In this document: positions 1 through 8,239 of the stretch, piece by piece | Position numbering within the stretch: position 1 is the first letter of the stretch | Layout: every line of letters begins with the position of its first letter | Origin: Halobaculum gomorrense | Lineage (GTDB): Archaea; Halobacteriota; Halobacteria; Halobacteriales; Haloferacaceae | Direction: 5' to 3' | DNA length: 64,000 nucleotides | Assembly (NCBI RefSeq): GCF_900129775.1 | Contig: NZ_FQWV01000001.1 | Location: 639,176-703,175 of the forward strand | Notes under the pieces: generated by a model | Database searches by the model: none | What the model was told of the DNA's origin: nothing | What the model saw: the letters and a program-made list of their open reading frames with translations, nothing else | Position numbers and translations under genes: made by a program

Positions 1-1116
1 ATCGACCCCGAAGCGATCGCCCTGTTCGCACCCGCAGGATTGCGCACCGACGCGACCGGGGACCCCATTTCGGTGTTCAGTGGGGCCGCTATCGAGCGAG
101 AGACGATCCGACTCGGCGAGCTGGGAGGTGTGAGCGCGTACGTCGTCCCGGGGCGAAACTTCTTGCCGGGGAGTATGTGGACGACGGACGAGGAACTGTA
201 TCCGGGGAGCATGTGGTATCCGGGGAGCATGTGGTATCCGGGGAGCATGTGGATCGCAGAGACTGGCTGGTATCCGGGGCGGACCTGGGTCCCCCCCACC
301 CAGAACGCGGGTGCTGAAACGGACGCCGGGACGTCCTCCCAGCAGGAATCGGTCCCGGCTCCGGCGCTCGTATTCTTACCGGAGGGTCGGTCGTTCGCCG
401 AGGTCTTCGGTGTGGACCTCGCCTCGGTCGGCGGGCGTTCCGTCGAGCCCGGAGAAACGTTCGACGTGCAAACTCTGACCGTCGCGAGCGTCGGGAATGC
501 GCTCTTCAGTTGGGAATTCCCCGACGAGTACGGAGTGCTGTTCAGAGACGGCCGGCCAGCCGCGCTCGCGGGTGCCGTATTCGACTTGGCCGTCCTCTCC
601 ACCCCGTCGGCGTCGATCGCGGGTGTCGAAGCAAACCCGATCGTGTCGATGGATTCGGAAACGCTGTTGACCGCTGACACCACTCGACGGCTCCTCCGAA
701 ATGCGGGAGTTTCTGACGCGGACGACGTTCGATGGGTCGACGGACCGAAACGACTCTCCCCGGAGGGCTATCTCTCGCTCGATGCGGAGATTGCCGACAA
801 CGTACCTGAATCGCTGACGGGATTGGAGCCGACGATCTTCGACGAGACGACGACTATCGAGACGTACGCGGGCGTGCTCAGCGGCCGGAGTGGACAGTGG
901 GCCGTCGGCATTCATATCGCACGCGCGACCCCGGGCGATCACGTGATGGCTATCGGTACGCAACGGGCACCGCTGGAATCTGCCGGTGGGGTCACCGACG
1001 GAGAAGAAACGGAACCGCCGATACCGTTCCCGATCATCTCCTGGAAAAATTGGTATCTCGATGCCCGAGCGATGATGCAGGTCGTCGTGCCTCGCCTCAC
1101 CGAGCGACGGGATTGA
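1..1116 (+). CDS. partial protein with PGSMW tandem repeat, function unknown
   Basis: The frame is open from the first base, so the N-terminus lies outside the window; 371 residues are visible. A tryptophan-rich block at visible residues 55-96 consists of degenerate and perfect copies of the hexapeptide YPGSMW, followed by a Gly/Ala/Ser-rich linker and then an ordinary alpha/beta-looking domain. The final third (a FDETTTIETY to VGIHIARATPGDHVMAIG stretch) loosely resembles the C-terminal part of haloarchaeal DUF6517 lipoproteins, but this is impression only. No membrane segment is seen in the visible part. The next genes follow closely in the same direction. I do not recognise a function. Confidence 0.75.
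   Translation: MDPEAIALFAPAGLRTDATGDPISVFSGAAIERETIRLGELGGVSAYVVPGRNFLPGSMWTTDEELYPGSMWYPGSMWYPGSMWIAETGWYPGRTWVPPTQNAGAETDAGTSSQQESVPAPALVFLPEGRSFAEVFGVDLASVGGRSVEPGETFDVQTLTVASVGNALFSWEFPDEYGVLFRDGRPAALAGAVFDLAVLSTPSASIAGVEANPIVSMDSETLLTADTTRRLLRNAGVSDADDVRWVDGPKRLSPEGYLSLDAEIADNVPESLTGLEPTIFDETTTIETYAGVLSGRSGQWAVGIHIARATPGDHVMAIGTQRAPLESAGGVTDGEETEPPIPFPIISWKNWYLDARAMMQVVVPRLTERRD
163..288 (+). repeat. 18-bp tandem coding repeat (YPGSMW)
   Basis: Three perfect adjacent copies of an 18-bp unit lie at 199-216, 217-234 and 235-252. Degenerate copies flank them at 163-180 and 271-288. The unit is a multiple of three, so copy-number change would keep the frame of the host gene. Confidence 0.9.
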
Positions 1117-1122
1117 GAACGG

Positions 1123-1212
1123 ATGAACGGACTACCATTCCCGTTGATGGACGCTGTGCCCGGTCGCGAACGGACGGGACCCGACGGCACTGTCGTGGAG
1201 CGTGGGCTCTGA
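1123..1212 (+). CDS. possible 29-residue peptide coupled to next gene
   Basis: A short ATG frame starts 7 nt after the previous stop. Its stop codon shares one base with the start of the following gene (TGATG), the geometry of translational coupling. The peptide is MNGLPFPLMDAVPGR followed by a charged tail. There is no recognisable family. It may be a chance frame, and the overlap is the only support. Confidence 0.25.
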   Translation: MNGLPFPLMDAVPGRERTGPDGTVVERGL

Positions 1213-1559
1213 TGCCGCGAAGCTGGCAGGTCGTGTTTCTGGGGTTCCTCGCCCAGTTAGCGGTCGGTGGTGTGATGCTCGGTTCGGAGATGACCGGCAC
1301 GCCGGAGAACGCGAGCACCATCGTGCGCCTCGTTCTCGGCGGAGGCATCCTCGTCGTGACCGCGGCAGCGTTCCTCGTGACACTCCCCGCGATCTATCTG
1401 TTGTATCGCGGATCGTACCGGCTCGTTGCGACTACTATCGTAACCATTGTTGGGGCGGTGTTCCTCGTCGGCAGTATCGCATCCCCGGTTGTCGCGGTTC
1501 TACCCGCGTTTCTGTTCATCGGCATAGTACTGTCGTGGCGTGAACGGACAAGCTCCTGA
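1212..1559 (+). CDS. small multi-pass membrane protein
   Basis: This 115-residue protein is largely hydrophobic, with predicted membrane segments near residues 5-25, 37-60 and 70-108 (the last long enough for two passes) and a basic C-terminus ending RERTSS. The ATG at 1212 was chosen because the frame upstream of it encodes arginine-rich sequence typical of an off-frame shadow. It follows the PGSMW protein on the same strand and may be co-transcribed with it. No family is recognised. Confidence 0.65.
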   Translation: MPRSWQVVFLGFLAQLAVGGVMLGSEMTGTPENASTIVRLVLGGGILVVTAAAFLVTLPAIYLLYRGSYRLVATTIVTIVGAVFLVGSIASPVVAVLPAFLFIGIVLSWRERTSS

Positions 1560-1680
1560 TCTCCGTCTGTCTCCGTTAGTTACCCTGCTTCCGGAGGCAG
1601 CCCAGCGTCTTGCGGAGTTGGCGGCTCTCGATCCGCCAGGCGGTCCCCACCGTAGACGACCACCAACACGGTGACATCCT

Positions 1681-1700
1681 CCTCGCGGTACACGGCGAGG
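1681..1700. repeat. hairpin of decayed IS right end
   Basis: CCTCGC and GCGAGG are separated by eight bases, adjacent to TGACATCC (the complement of GGATGTCA). The arrangement matches the right-end hairpin and terminal bases of the intact element at 36868-36893. Confidence 0.5.
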
Positions 1701-2494
1701 CTTCCCGTCCCGCAGGTGGGGTATTTGCTGGTCTACGAAACGACCTGTTCTCTCGTTTTGAACGTCCCGCTCTCGTGGTCGAACAAGTGTGTCGATGGCT
1801 GTGCCACACAGGCGTTACTCTATCCTCGCCGTGAGGACTCGGAGTTATCTTCTGCCTCATATTCTCCGCCCCGTTGCAATCCGCGTTCCCGACCAACCCA
1901 CACGACTGGCAGACGTACAACCCACGCTCAACACGGTTCGCTTTCGTGTCGTCGCCACACTGTGAACACGTCTTCGAGGTGTTTTCCACTCGTTGTCTTT
2001 CAGTACCTCGACACCACGAATCTCACCCTTGTATTCGAGGTACTGGTAGATGCGGTCGAAGGCCCACGTATGGAGTTTCTTATTGCCTGTCTTTCCCCAG
2101 TCGGACTCTCGCACGTCTTCGGGCCAACTCACCGCGAGTGTGCCCACACCGCGTTCGACACACTCTGTGATGATGGTGTCTGAGAGGGCGTGGTAGAAGT
2201 GGGTCTCACGGTCTGCGAGTTTCTGACGCGCCCACATCGACCTCTCAGACGGGCCGTTCTCACCTTCCGTGTCGTACTCAGCACGCTTGAAGTAGTGCTT
2301 GTCCTGCTTGAGCGAGTTACCGGGGTAGAGAACGTATTCGTCTGGGAACACGACCGTAGCGAATTTGTGATCCCGAGGTCAATACCGGCCACTTCGTCAC
2401 CTACTGAGTCGTTTGTTTCGAGTTCGACTTTACAGACGAAGTGGCTCTGTTGGAATCCTTCAGAGTTGACATTGGGAACAGCTACTCTCCCCAC
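1701..2494 (-). pseudogene. tnpB: decayed tnpB (RNA-guided endonuclease TnpB)
   Basis: Three overlapping minus-strand frames together resemble the C-terminal two thirds of a haloarchaeal TnpB. The RuvC-I motif AGIDLGITN lies near 2370-2400. The central segment with TLAVSWPEDVRESDWGK lies in a second frame (about 2351-1990). The zinc ribbon CSQCG...CQSCGLVGNADCNGAENM, carrying the RuvC-III aspartate, is in a third frame below 1989. Two frameshifts and loss of roughly the first 150 residues rule out a functional nuclease. Family TnpB proteins use a transposon-end RNA to direct DNA cleavage; this copy is dead. Confidence 0.8.
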
Positions 2495-2550
2495 CGGTTT
2501 TCGTCGGTACGGTTGGAAACTAGCCTCTCAGCAAATCGCAAGACGTGAAG
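2443..2550 (-). repeat. dispersed IS-associated repeat, copy A
   Basis: On the minus strand this stretch has two parts found elsewhere in the window. Bases 2515-2550 match 6588-6623 at 33 of 36 positions. Bases 2443-2495 match 8910-8962 at 42 of 53 positions without gaps. The second part overlaps the start of the decayed tnpB frame, so it may be tnpB coding sequence. Confidence 0.7.
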
Positions 2551-2575
2551 AGGATTTCGACAGATCCATATATCC

Positions 2576-2749
2576 CTATTCCCGGTTACTCAGTCCAGAT
2601 CCGATCGCAGCACCAATTGCCACTCCGATCACGAGCCACAGACCGAGATCATCCGTAGCAGAACCGATAGCGACGCCGATTGCAAGTCCAATCGCTATCC
2701 CTGCCCCAGTGTCTTTCCCGCTCGACTCTGTCTCGCTTGCCTCGCTCAT
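2576..2749 (-). CDS. 57-residue glycine-zipper membrane protein
   Basis: A polar, acidic N-terminus (MSEASETESSGKD, residues 1-13) is followed by two glycine-zipper hydrophobic segments, GIAIGLAIGVAIG (17-29) and WLVIGVAIGAAIGSG (38-52), separated by SATDDLG. Small Gly-zipper proteins of this layout are common in haloarchaea and probably sit in the membrane as oligomers; their role is unknown. The frame ends TAG just before the tnpB relic and lies downstream of the PGF-CTERM gene on the same strand. Codon choice is ordinary, and the amphipathic regularity makes a chance frame unlikely. Confidence 0.65.
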   Translation of the reverse strand: MSEASETESSGKDTGAGIAIGLAIGVAIGSATDDLGLWLVIGVAIGAAIGSGLSNRE

Positions 2750-2933
2750 GTACCATCAGGAAACTGTAGCAGGTGATAAGCCAACGGTCTGTCGCGACCA
2801 ATTCGAAGCTCACGAGACGGGGAGTACCGACTGTTCTGTGACTTCCTCGTCCTCAGTACGTTCTCACATCCGTCGCCCCGGAAAGAGTCAATATAACAAT
2901 CTGTGCCGAAAATGCTTCCGTTGCGTTTCGTTC

Positions 2934-5507
2934 TCAACTCCTCCGTGTCGCGAGTACAGCCACGCTCAGCAACGCAAGCACGGCCCCGACCACTCCGAAT
3001 CCAGGTCCGGCTGTCGATGTCTCACTCCGACCTGACTCGGACGAAGTCGTGCGTGTGTCCGTTTCGGACTGAGCCGTGCTGGGTCGTTCTGTTGGTGTCT
3101 CCGAAGGCGATGGGGACTCTGTGGGCGTTGCATTTGTCGTTGTAGCCTCTGGCGTAGCAGTCGACCTCGGTGTCTCAGGCGTAACGGTTGCGGTCACCGC
3201 ACTCCGATTCTCTGTGATTGATTTCGACGAGGTATTGGTAGATGAGCTCGGCGCTGTGTCACTCGGCGATCCAGATGTGTCGGAGTCATCACTCTCACTC
3301 GGCGATCCAGATGTGTCGGAGTCATTACTCGAGTCTGTATTCGATGATGAACTATCGGTATTCACGTCGTCGCCCGTGTTCGGCGACGTATCCGATGGAC
3401 CGCTACTGTCGGTCGTCTCATTCTCACTCGTTCCGGATACAGCGGGCTGGATAGACACGGTTCCCGCGGAGTAGTGGATCGGTATCTCGACCACTATCCC
3501 ACCGCTTTCGTTCTGTGCCGAGATACTGGTTGAGTTCCCAGCGTATGCTGCTGTCAGCGCCCCCGGATCGGTGACGCCCCACGAGGACAGTAGCGAACCT
3601 GGCAGAAAGGCCTCATAATACCCCTCATTGACTGTTTCACCATCCGGTTTGAAGTGCGGGCCAGCCACGAGCAAGGACAGCTTTGGCTCCGTTAAGGCAC
3701 CACCCGATTGGTACTCAAGTTGGCCGAAGGTCTGTGCGTCAGTCATGATGATCGTCCCGTTGAACCGCTCGCGTGGCTCCGTCGACGTGGCGTACTGATC
3801 CATCGGATCGAACGCGAGGTCAACGGTTGCGTTTCGGTGGAAGGTCGCTGTGTCATCGGCGCCGGTCGGCCACGCACCGAGGCGCGCACCCTCAACCAGA
3901 TCGAACTCCGACGCGGTCACCTTCACGACGTGCCGCGTGTGGGTACTGTTGATCGTCGTCCGATTCCACGTCGCGTTGTGCCCTGTCCCGATCAGCACCG
4001 GTGCCGAGAAGTTCTGTGTCACGAGCTCGACACGGAACCGAGTCTGTGTGGTTGCGTTCGTCGTATCAAGGCTGCTCCCAGCCTGCGTTTTCAGGCTTCC
4101 TTGGAGCATGTTTGCATCAAGCCCCAGGTCTGCGACGATCTCGGACTCGGGACACGGACCGGCGATACAGGTCACGTTCGAGGACGCCACAACCGGTTCA
4201 CGAACAGTCAGATTCGCCGTTCGGTCGCCAAGCATCACTGTCCCCGCATCAACTCGTTCGGGGAACTGCACGAGCCAACCCACGGATTTCTGTTCGGTCG
4301 AATTCACGGTCCGGTTCCAGCTCCCGAGGACAGTCCCGTTCCAGACGACCGTCTGGTTTGCAAATCCCTTCGCATCTCCGAGATTGTGAGCCGTCGCAGC
4401 GAGGAACGTCTCCTCACCGACGACTGCAGTCACGTTGGTGCCCACATTGGTCAGGGCGATGTGTGTCCCATCGGCGAGGGCGAACCCGGTCGTCCGTGTT
4501 CCATCTGGGAGCAACAGGTCGAAGCGGTTCGGGTTCGGCGCGGTAACATTGAGTTGGACCGTCTTCACCGTGTCTCCCGGAACAGTGACGGTCGTACTGT
4601 TGGAGATTCGCTCGTCGGTGTAGACGGTTCCAAATCCATCGACTCGTATATTTTGTTGTTGCTCGGTCGACGCAGTGTTGTTGAGGGTGACATTCACACT
4701 GAACTGCTCACCCGTCGGCACTTCGGTTGACACGACCGACGCTGATTTGACCTGGATTCCTGCGGAGGTCGTCTCATCGGCACTTGTGGTATCGTTGACT
4801 GTCACTGTCGTCGCAGACTCCTGATTAACCCGAATTTCGGACGTCCCCTCTCTATCAAGGGTGAGACTCAAATTAATAACTCGCCGTTCACCACCACCGA
4901 CGGAGACTGTCCGGTTTGCAAGTTCCTGATTGAACTGGTACACTGCGACAGTAAACCGGTCCTCGTTTGTGCCCGTGTTATTGAGGGTGGTATTCACCCA
5001 GAACTGTTCGCCAGGTTCCACCGTCGTATTCGAAACTGTGTACGAGTCGATAGTCACCGACGTGGTTGCTGTGAGTGCACCATCGTCAACCGCTGGGGTC
5101 GTCCCGACAACTTGACCACTCGACCGATTATACACGAGTGCGGAGTAGACGTGCTCACCTCCTGCTACAGTCCCAGCAGGAATGGTGACGGTTATGATTC
5201 CATCTGATTCTGTCAGGTTGATCGATGTCCAACCGTTTGGCCAGATAACACCAAGCGTGAGATCTGACAGAGTCTGCGATCCGTCTTCGATGTACGCCGT
5301 GACGTTATAACCGATCTCGATGTCGCTGTCAGTACTCCCGTTTATTACGGTGTCCGGAGCGACAACGCCAGTTGATGACGGGATTCCTGAAACTGTACCG
5401 CCACTCGTTGTTAGTCCACTGACGCCGGCGACTCCGGCGGCGAGGACGACCAATACTGCGATCACGCAGGTCAGTGCGGTTCGACGGTCGCGAGTTTTCC
5501 TCTGCAT
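2934..5507 (-). CDS. large PGF-CTERM cell-surface glycoprotein-like protein
   Basis: This protein of 857 residues starts MQRKTRDRRT and then has a hydrophobic Sec signal (about residues 11-30). A long extracellular part carries many N-x-S/T sequons and repeated CARDB/DUF11-like segments with the recurring phrase PGEQFWVNTTLNN. A Ser/Thr/Asp/Glu-rich stalk occupies roughly residues 690-830. The C-terminus has the tripartite PGF-CTERM signal: PGF at about 835, a hydrophobic helix, then ATRRS. Proteins with this signal are cleaved by archaeosortase A and lipid-anchored to the cell surface. The start at 5507 was preferred over an upstream one because it places the signal peptide at the N-terminus. 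It stands alone, divergent from the regulator at 5743. Two 27-bp direct copies of the SGSPS(E/D) coding unit are visible near 3260-3320. Confidence 0.9.
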   Translation of the reverse strand: MQRKTRDRRTALTCVIAVLVVLAAGVAGVSGLTTSGGTVSGIPSSTGVVAPDTVINGSTDSDIEIGYNVTAYIEDGSQTLSDLTLGVIWPNGWTSINLTESDGIITVTIPAGTVAGGEHVYSALVYNRSSGQVVGTTPAVDDGALTATTSVTIDSYTVSNTTVEPGEQFWVNTTLNNTGTNEDRFTVAVYQFNQELANRTVSVGGGERRVINLSLTLDREGTSEIRVNQESATTVTVNDTTSADETTSAGIQVKSASVVSTEVPTGEQFSVNVTLNNTASTEQQQNIRVDGFGTVYTDERISNSTTVTVPGDTVKTVQLNVTAPNPNRFDLLLPDGTRTTGFALADGTHIALTNVGTNVTAVVGEETFLAATAHNLGDAKGFANQTVVWNGTVLGSWNRTVNSTEQKSVGWLVQFPERVDAGTVMLGDRTANLTVREPVVASSNVTCIAGPCPESEIVADLGLDANMLQGSLKTQAGSSLDTTNATTQTRFRVELVTQNFSAPVLIGTGHNATWNRTTINSTHTRHVVKVTASEFDLVEGARLGAWPTGADDTATFHRNATVDLAFDPMDQYATSTEPRERFNGTIIMTDAQTFGQLEYQSGGALTEPKLSLLVAGPHFKPDGETVNEGYYEAFLPGSLLSSWGVTDPGALTAAYAGNSTSISAQNESGGIVVEIPIHYSAGTVSIQPAVSGTSENETTDSSGPSDTSPNTGDDVNTDSSSSNTDSSNDSDTSGSPSESDDSDTSGSPSDTAPSSSTNTSSKSITENRSAVTATVTPETPRSTATPEATTTNATPTESPSPSETPTERPSTAQSETDTRTTSSESGRSETSTAGPGFGVVGAVLALLSVAVLATRRS

Positions 5508-5742
5508 AGTTTTTCGACGACCACTGGCCGGCCACGGTAGACGCGAATAAGACGCCGAGAGCGCCGACTTTGGTCTTCGCCCGACAGTTTGCGCAGGCAG
5601 ACTATACTTCACCGCACCAGTGTCGTCCCACGGTTGACACACTGGCCCAGCCTGTGATTTATCCGTATAACCGCTTGGCTAGAAGAGAATAATGTATACG
5701 CCAACCAGTTATTGCCTCTTAACCAAATAAAACAACTGCCTA

Positions 5743-6558
5743 ATGGACTCAGATCTAGTGTCGTTGGCACTCGAGCGACGCACCTACTTGGAGTTAGCCG
5801 CATCCTCGCCGCGGTGGAAGCGGGACTTTGTCGACGAACTTTCCGATTCGCGGTCGACGGTCAATCGTGTCATCCCTGACCTCGTCGACGCGGATCTACT
5901 GGAGCAAAGTTCGCGTGGATATCGACTCACCTACACTGGACGGGTACTGCTTGAATCCGTCCAGGAGATAACCGCAATTGGAGACACCGTCGGTGAGACG
6001 GAAGGATTGTTGAACAACTTGCCAGACTCAGCACCAGTGAACCCTCGTCTTTTCGTTGACGCCGACATCCTGACAACTGATGTCCCGTCGGTCACCGCAC
6101 TCACACAAGAGCCGAGAGAGCAAATTCTCTCGGCTGACCGAGTTCGAGCAATCGGTCTCGCTGACAACGACCCAAAAATGATTGAAGGATTTTATGACCG
6201 CGTGACCGGTGAGGATGAATTCATTCTGGAGTTGATCGCCGAAGACTCTCTTGCACGCCATCTGCTTGAGACCTATGGCGACCTCCTCGACGAAACGTTA
6301 CAGATGGAATCGCTGTCGATCTCGTCGACAGATAGCGTTCCGTTTGGATTCTATCTCACGTTCTCCGATAGTGAAAGACGTGAACTGATCATGCCAATCC
6401 ATGATGACCAACGGATTCTTCGTGGAATGATCCGGACGAAAAACGAGCGCGCTCTCGAGTGGGCTGACAAACTCTACGAAGAGGTTCAATCAGATGCGAT
6501 ACCACTCCGTGAGATAGCTGAACGTCGTTCCGACTGGCTCGGACATAGCGCCGAGTAG
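5743..6558 (+). CDS. HTH transcriptional regulator with FilR1-like domain
   Basis: This protein of 271 residues has a winged HTH at about residues 15-75 (WKRDFVDELSDSRSTVNRVIPDLVDADLLEQ). A C-terminal alpha/beta domain of about 150 residues resembles the methanogenesis regulator FilR1 middle domain (DUF1724). Such proteins are common single-gene regulators in haloarchaea and presumably bind a ligand with the C-terminal domain; the ligand is unknown. It is divergent from the PGF-CTERM surface gene, 235 bp away, so that gene is the obvious candidate target (inference). The base composition is lower in GC than the core genes further right. Confidence 0.85.
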   Translation: MDSDLVSLALERRTYLELAASSPRWKRDFVDELSDSRSTVNRVIPDLVDADLLEQSSRGYRLTYTGRVLLESVQEITAIGDTVGETEGLLNNLPDSAPVNPRLFVDADILTTDVPSVTALTQEPREQILSADRVRAIGLADNDPKMIEGFYDRVTGEDEFILELIAEDSLARHLLETYGDLLDETLQMESLSISSTDSVPFGFYLTFSDSERRELIMPIHDDQRILRGMIRTKNERALEWADKLYEEVQSDAIPLREIAERRSDWLGHSAE

Positions 6559-6587
6559 TGTCTCGCCTCGTTGGCTGCTAAAACGCC

Positions 6588-6663
6588 CTTCACGTCTTGC
6601 GATTCGCTGAGAGGCGAGTTTCTAATCCCCCCGAAACCCGGTGGGAAGGCCTTGTTGAAACCC
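6588..6663 (+). repeat. dispersed IS-associated repeat, copy B
   Basis: Bases 6588-6623 match copy A (2515-2550, inverted) at 33 of 36 positions. Bases 6648-6663 are exactly the reverse complement of 8894-8909. The copy lies directly upstream of the IS5-family transposase gene and so is probably its left-end or target region. Confidence 0.7.
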
Positions 6664-7598
6664 TTGCTGACAAACATGACTGGTGAGTAGCTGGAGGAAG
6701 ATGGATGCTCTCCCAAAGTCACGACTTCTTCGATTCGTTGAAAGGGCTATGATGCTGGCTCGCCGTGCTGTGGCACGGTTTTCGACTCGCTATTCACGGA
6801 AGCGGTTCATGCTCCGCCAACATGTCGTTCTGCTCTGTCTCAAGGTGAAAAAGACGACTACATACCGTGACCTTGTTGACGAACTCATCGAGATGCCTCG
6901 CATTCGTGACGCCCTCGATCTCGATTCGATCCCCGCACCCTCGACACTCTGCAAGGCGTTCGACCGCTTGGAAATGGCCGTCTGGCGGGTGCTGCTGAAC
7001 GTCTCGCTCAAGGACTTGCCGCTTAACGGTGTCACCGGCATCGATGCGTCCGGGTTCGAGCGGGCGGATGCCTCAACACACTACACGAAGCGGACGAACC
7101 TCACTATCCAGCAGTTGAAGACAACGCTATTGGTCGATACGGCGACCAACGCCGTTCTCGACATCCACGTAACGACGACACGAAAACACGATACGCAGAT
7201 TGCGCCACAGGTAGTGAAACGGAACGCAGCGTCCATCGCGGTCTTGACCGGTGATAAGGGATACGACGACCAGAAGCTCCGCCGGCTCGCCCGCGACCAC
7301 GATATTCGACCACTCATCAAGCATCGTGAGTTCACCTCACTCCACAAAGCGTGGAATGCACGGCTGGATGGCGATCTCTACCATCAACGGAACGTGAACG
7401 AGACAGTCAACGCGGCGATCAAACAGAAGTTCGGTGCGTTCGTGCGGTCACGCCGGTGGTGGAAGCAGATCCGCGAACTCGTCATCAAGTGCGTCGTTCA
7501 CAACGTGGAACGAAGCCTCGCTGTTTCGCATGAATAGTGCGAATGTCCCTACTGCTGAGAGGAATAGACTGCTGAATACAGAGCGTGCAGTCAGCAGG
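6661..7598 (+). mobile_element. IS5-family insertion sequence (approximate bounds)
   Basis: One transposase gene fills the element. Candidate ends are CTTGCTGAC at 6663-6671 and GTCAGCAGG at 7590-7598, inverted with one mismatch. I could not identify a convincing target-site duplication, so the bounds are tentative. The element lies between the FilR1-like regulator and a small membrane protein and does not interrupt a visible gene. Confidence 0.55.
6701..7537 (+). CDS. IS5-family DDE transposase (ISH1-like group)
   Basis: This transposase of 278 residues appears full length and intact. Catalytic residues are visible: D115 in GIDASGF, D185 in LTGDKGYDD, and E234 in QRNVNETVNAAIK (the DDE triad with the Y-x2-R/E-x6-K-like signature region). 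The start ATG at 6701 was preferred to a GTG six codons upstream because it gives the usual N-terminus MDALPKSRLLRF. It is a cut-and-paste transposase acting on its own terminal inverted repeats. A basic segment and KHREFTSLHKAWNARLDGDLYHQR near the C-terminus are typical of this group. Confidence 0.93.
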   Translation: MDALPKSRLLRFVERAMMLARRAVARFSTRYSRKRFMLRQHVVLLCLKVKKTTTYRDLVDELIEMPRIRDALDLDSIPAPSTLCKAFDRLEMAVWRVLLNVSLKDLPLNGVTGIDASGFERADASTHYTKRTNLTIQQLKTTLLVDTATNAVLDIHVTTTRKHDTQIAPQVVKRNAASIAVLTGDKGYDDQKLRRLARDHDIRPLIKHREFTSLHKAWNARLDGDLYHQRNVNETVNAAIKQKFGAFVRSRRWWKQIRELVIKCVVHNVERSLAVSHE

Positions 7599-7679
7599 AC
7601 CGGGTGTTCATCGCACGATAGAAAATGAATACTGAAGATACTGCTTTGGCTTTTTGATCCCGTAGTTGAACAATTCCAT

Positions 7680-8030
7680 ATGGCCATTGCGCTCGGAACT
7701 GATATCACAGTCGTGATAGGAGTGATGGCACTCTCAGGCGTATTCACCGGGTGGCTAAGCTACCGCATTCGCTATCGTGGCGACGTTCATCTTATTGCTG
7801 GGTATCGGAGCGGTATGGCCGCTGATACAGAAGCACTATCACGAGTGGTCGGTGGAGTGGTACTTATCATCGCAGTCGTCACCGTACTCGCCAGCTTGCT
7901 ATATCCAGTGCTGGATAGTATCCCGGTAGATGAGGTAACCTATTGGTCCGGATACACCATCGCCGTTCTGGTGTTCAGTGGATACGCTGTCTTAACCGCC
8001 CGAAAGTATGTCTCTGAACCTGATCAGTAA
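7680..8030 (+). CDS. small membrane protein, DUF3784-like
   Basis: This 116-residue protein has three or four hydrophobic segments: residues 5-25, 57-82 and 90-108. The segment between the first two, RIRYRGDVHLIAGYRSG, is the pattern seen in DUF3784-type proteins of bacteria and haloarchaea, whose function is unknown. It starts with ATG at 7680. The frame continues past its TAA stop into a 52-codon stretch that encodes a zinc-ribbon-like sequence (8031-8189), so the gene may be a shortened version of a longer ancestor. Confidence 0.65.
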   Translation: MAIALGTDITVVIGVMALSGVFTGWLSYRIRYRGDVHLIAGYRSGMAADTEALSRVVGGVVLIIAVVTVLASLLYPVLDSIPVDEVTYWSGYTIAVLVFSGYAVLTARKYVSEPDQ

Positions 8031-8189
8031 CGCGGCAGTGAGTTTAACTGTGGTACTTCTTCATCTGTAACCGATACGCGCTGTCTATCTTGCACTGACG
8101 ATATTGATCTCTCTATCACCTGTCAGAATTGCCGTGACCGATTTAGAGGATGTAGTCAGCACGACAGTCATTATTTTTTGAATTTTTAA
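8031..8189 (+). pseudogene. zinc-ribbon-like frame behind stop codon of the membrane gene
   Basis: Directly after the TAA at 8028-8030 and in the same frame lie 52 sense codons and then TAA. They encode RCLSCTDDIDLSITCQNCRD, which has the spacing of a haloarchaeal zinc ribbon (CxxC-x3-ID-x-S-x3-CxxC). No ATG or GTG is available to start it separately. Possible readings are a C-terminal domain lost by nonsense mutation, stop readthrough, or decay of a separate gene that has lost its start. Confidence 0.45.
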
Positions 8190-8239
8190 TTTCTGAATGA
8201 AGTTCTCATATGATAGGGATCTAACTATTCAGAGGCCGA

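Larger units (their letters stand above)
1672..2494 (-). mobile_element. remnant of IS1341/IS200-605-type element
   Basis: The segment contains a degenerate tnpB in three frames. On the minus strand its downstream end has a GC hairpin (1681-1700) followed by the bases GAGGATGTCA. The intact element at 35.3-36.9 kb ends with a hairpin followed by GAAGATGTCA, so both look like right ends of the same element class. The upstream part, including the tnpB N-terminus, is missing. No tnpA is seen. Confidence 0.6.

Noticed and set aside
199..252. Regular repeat that could suggest a CRISPR or minisatellite
   Set aside because: The copies are adjacent without spacers, 18 bp long and in frame with a coding gene, so it is a coding tandem repeat.
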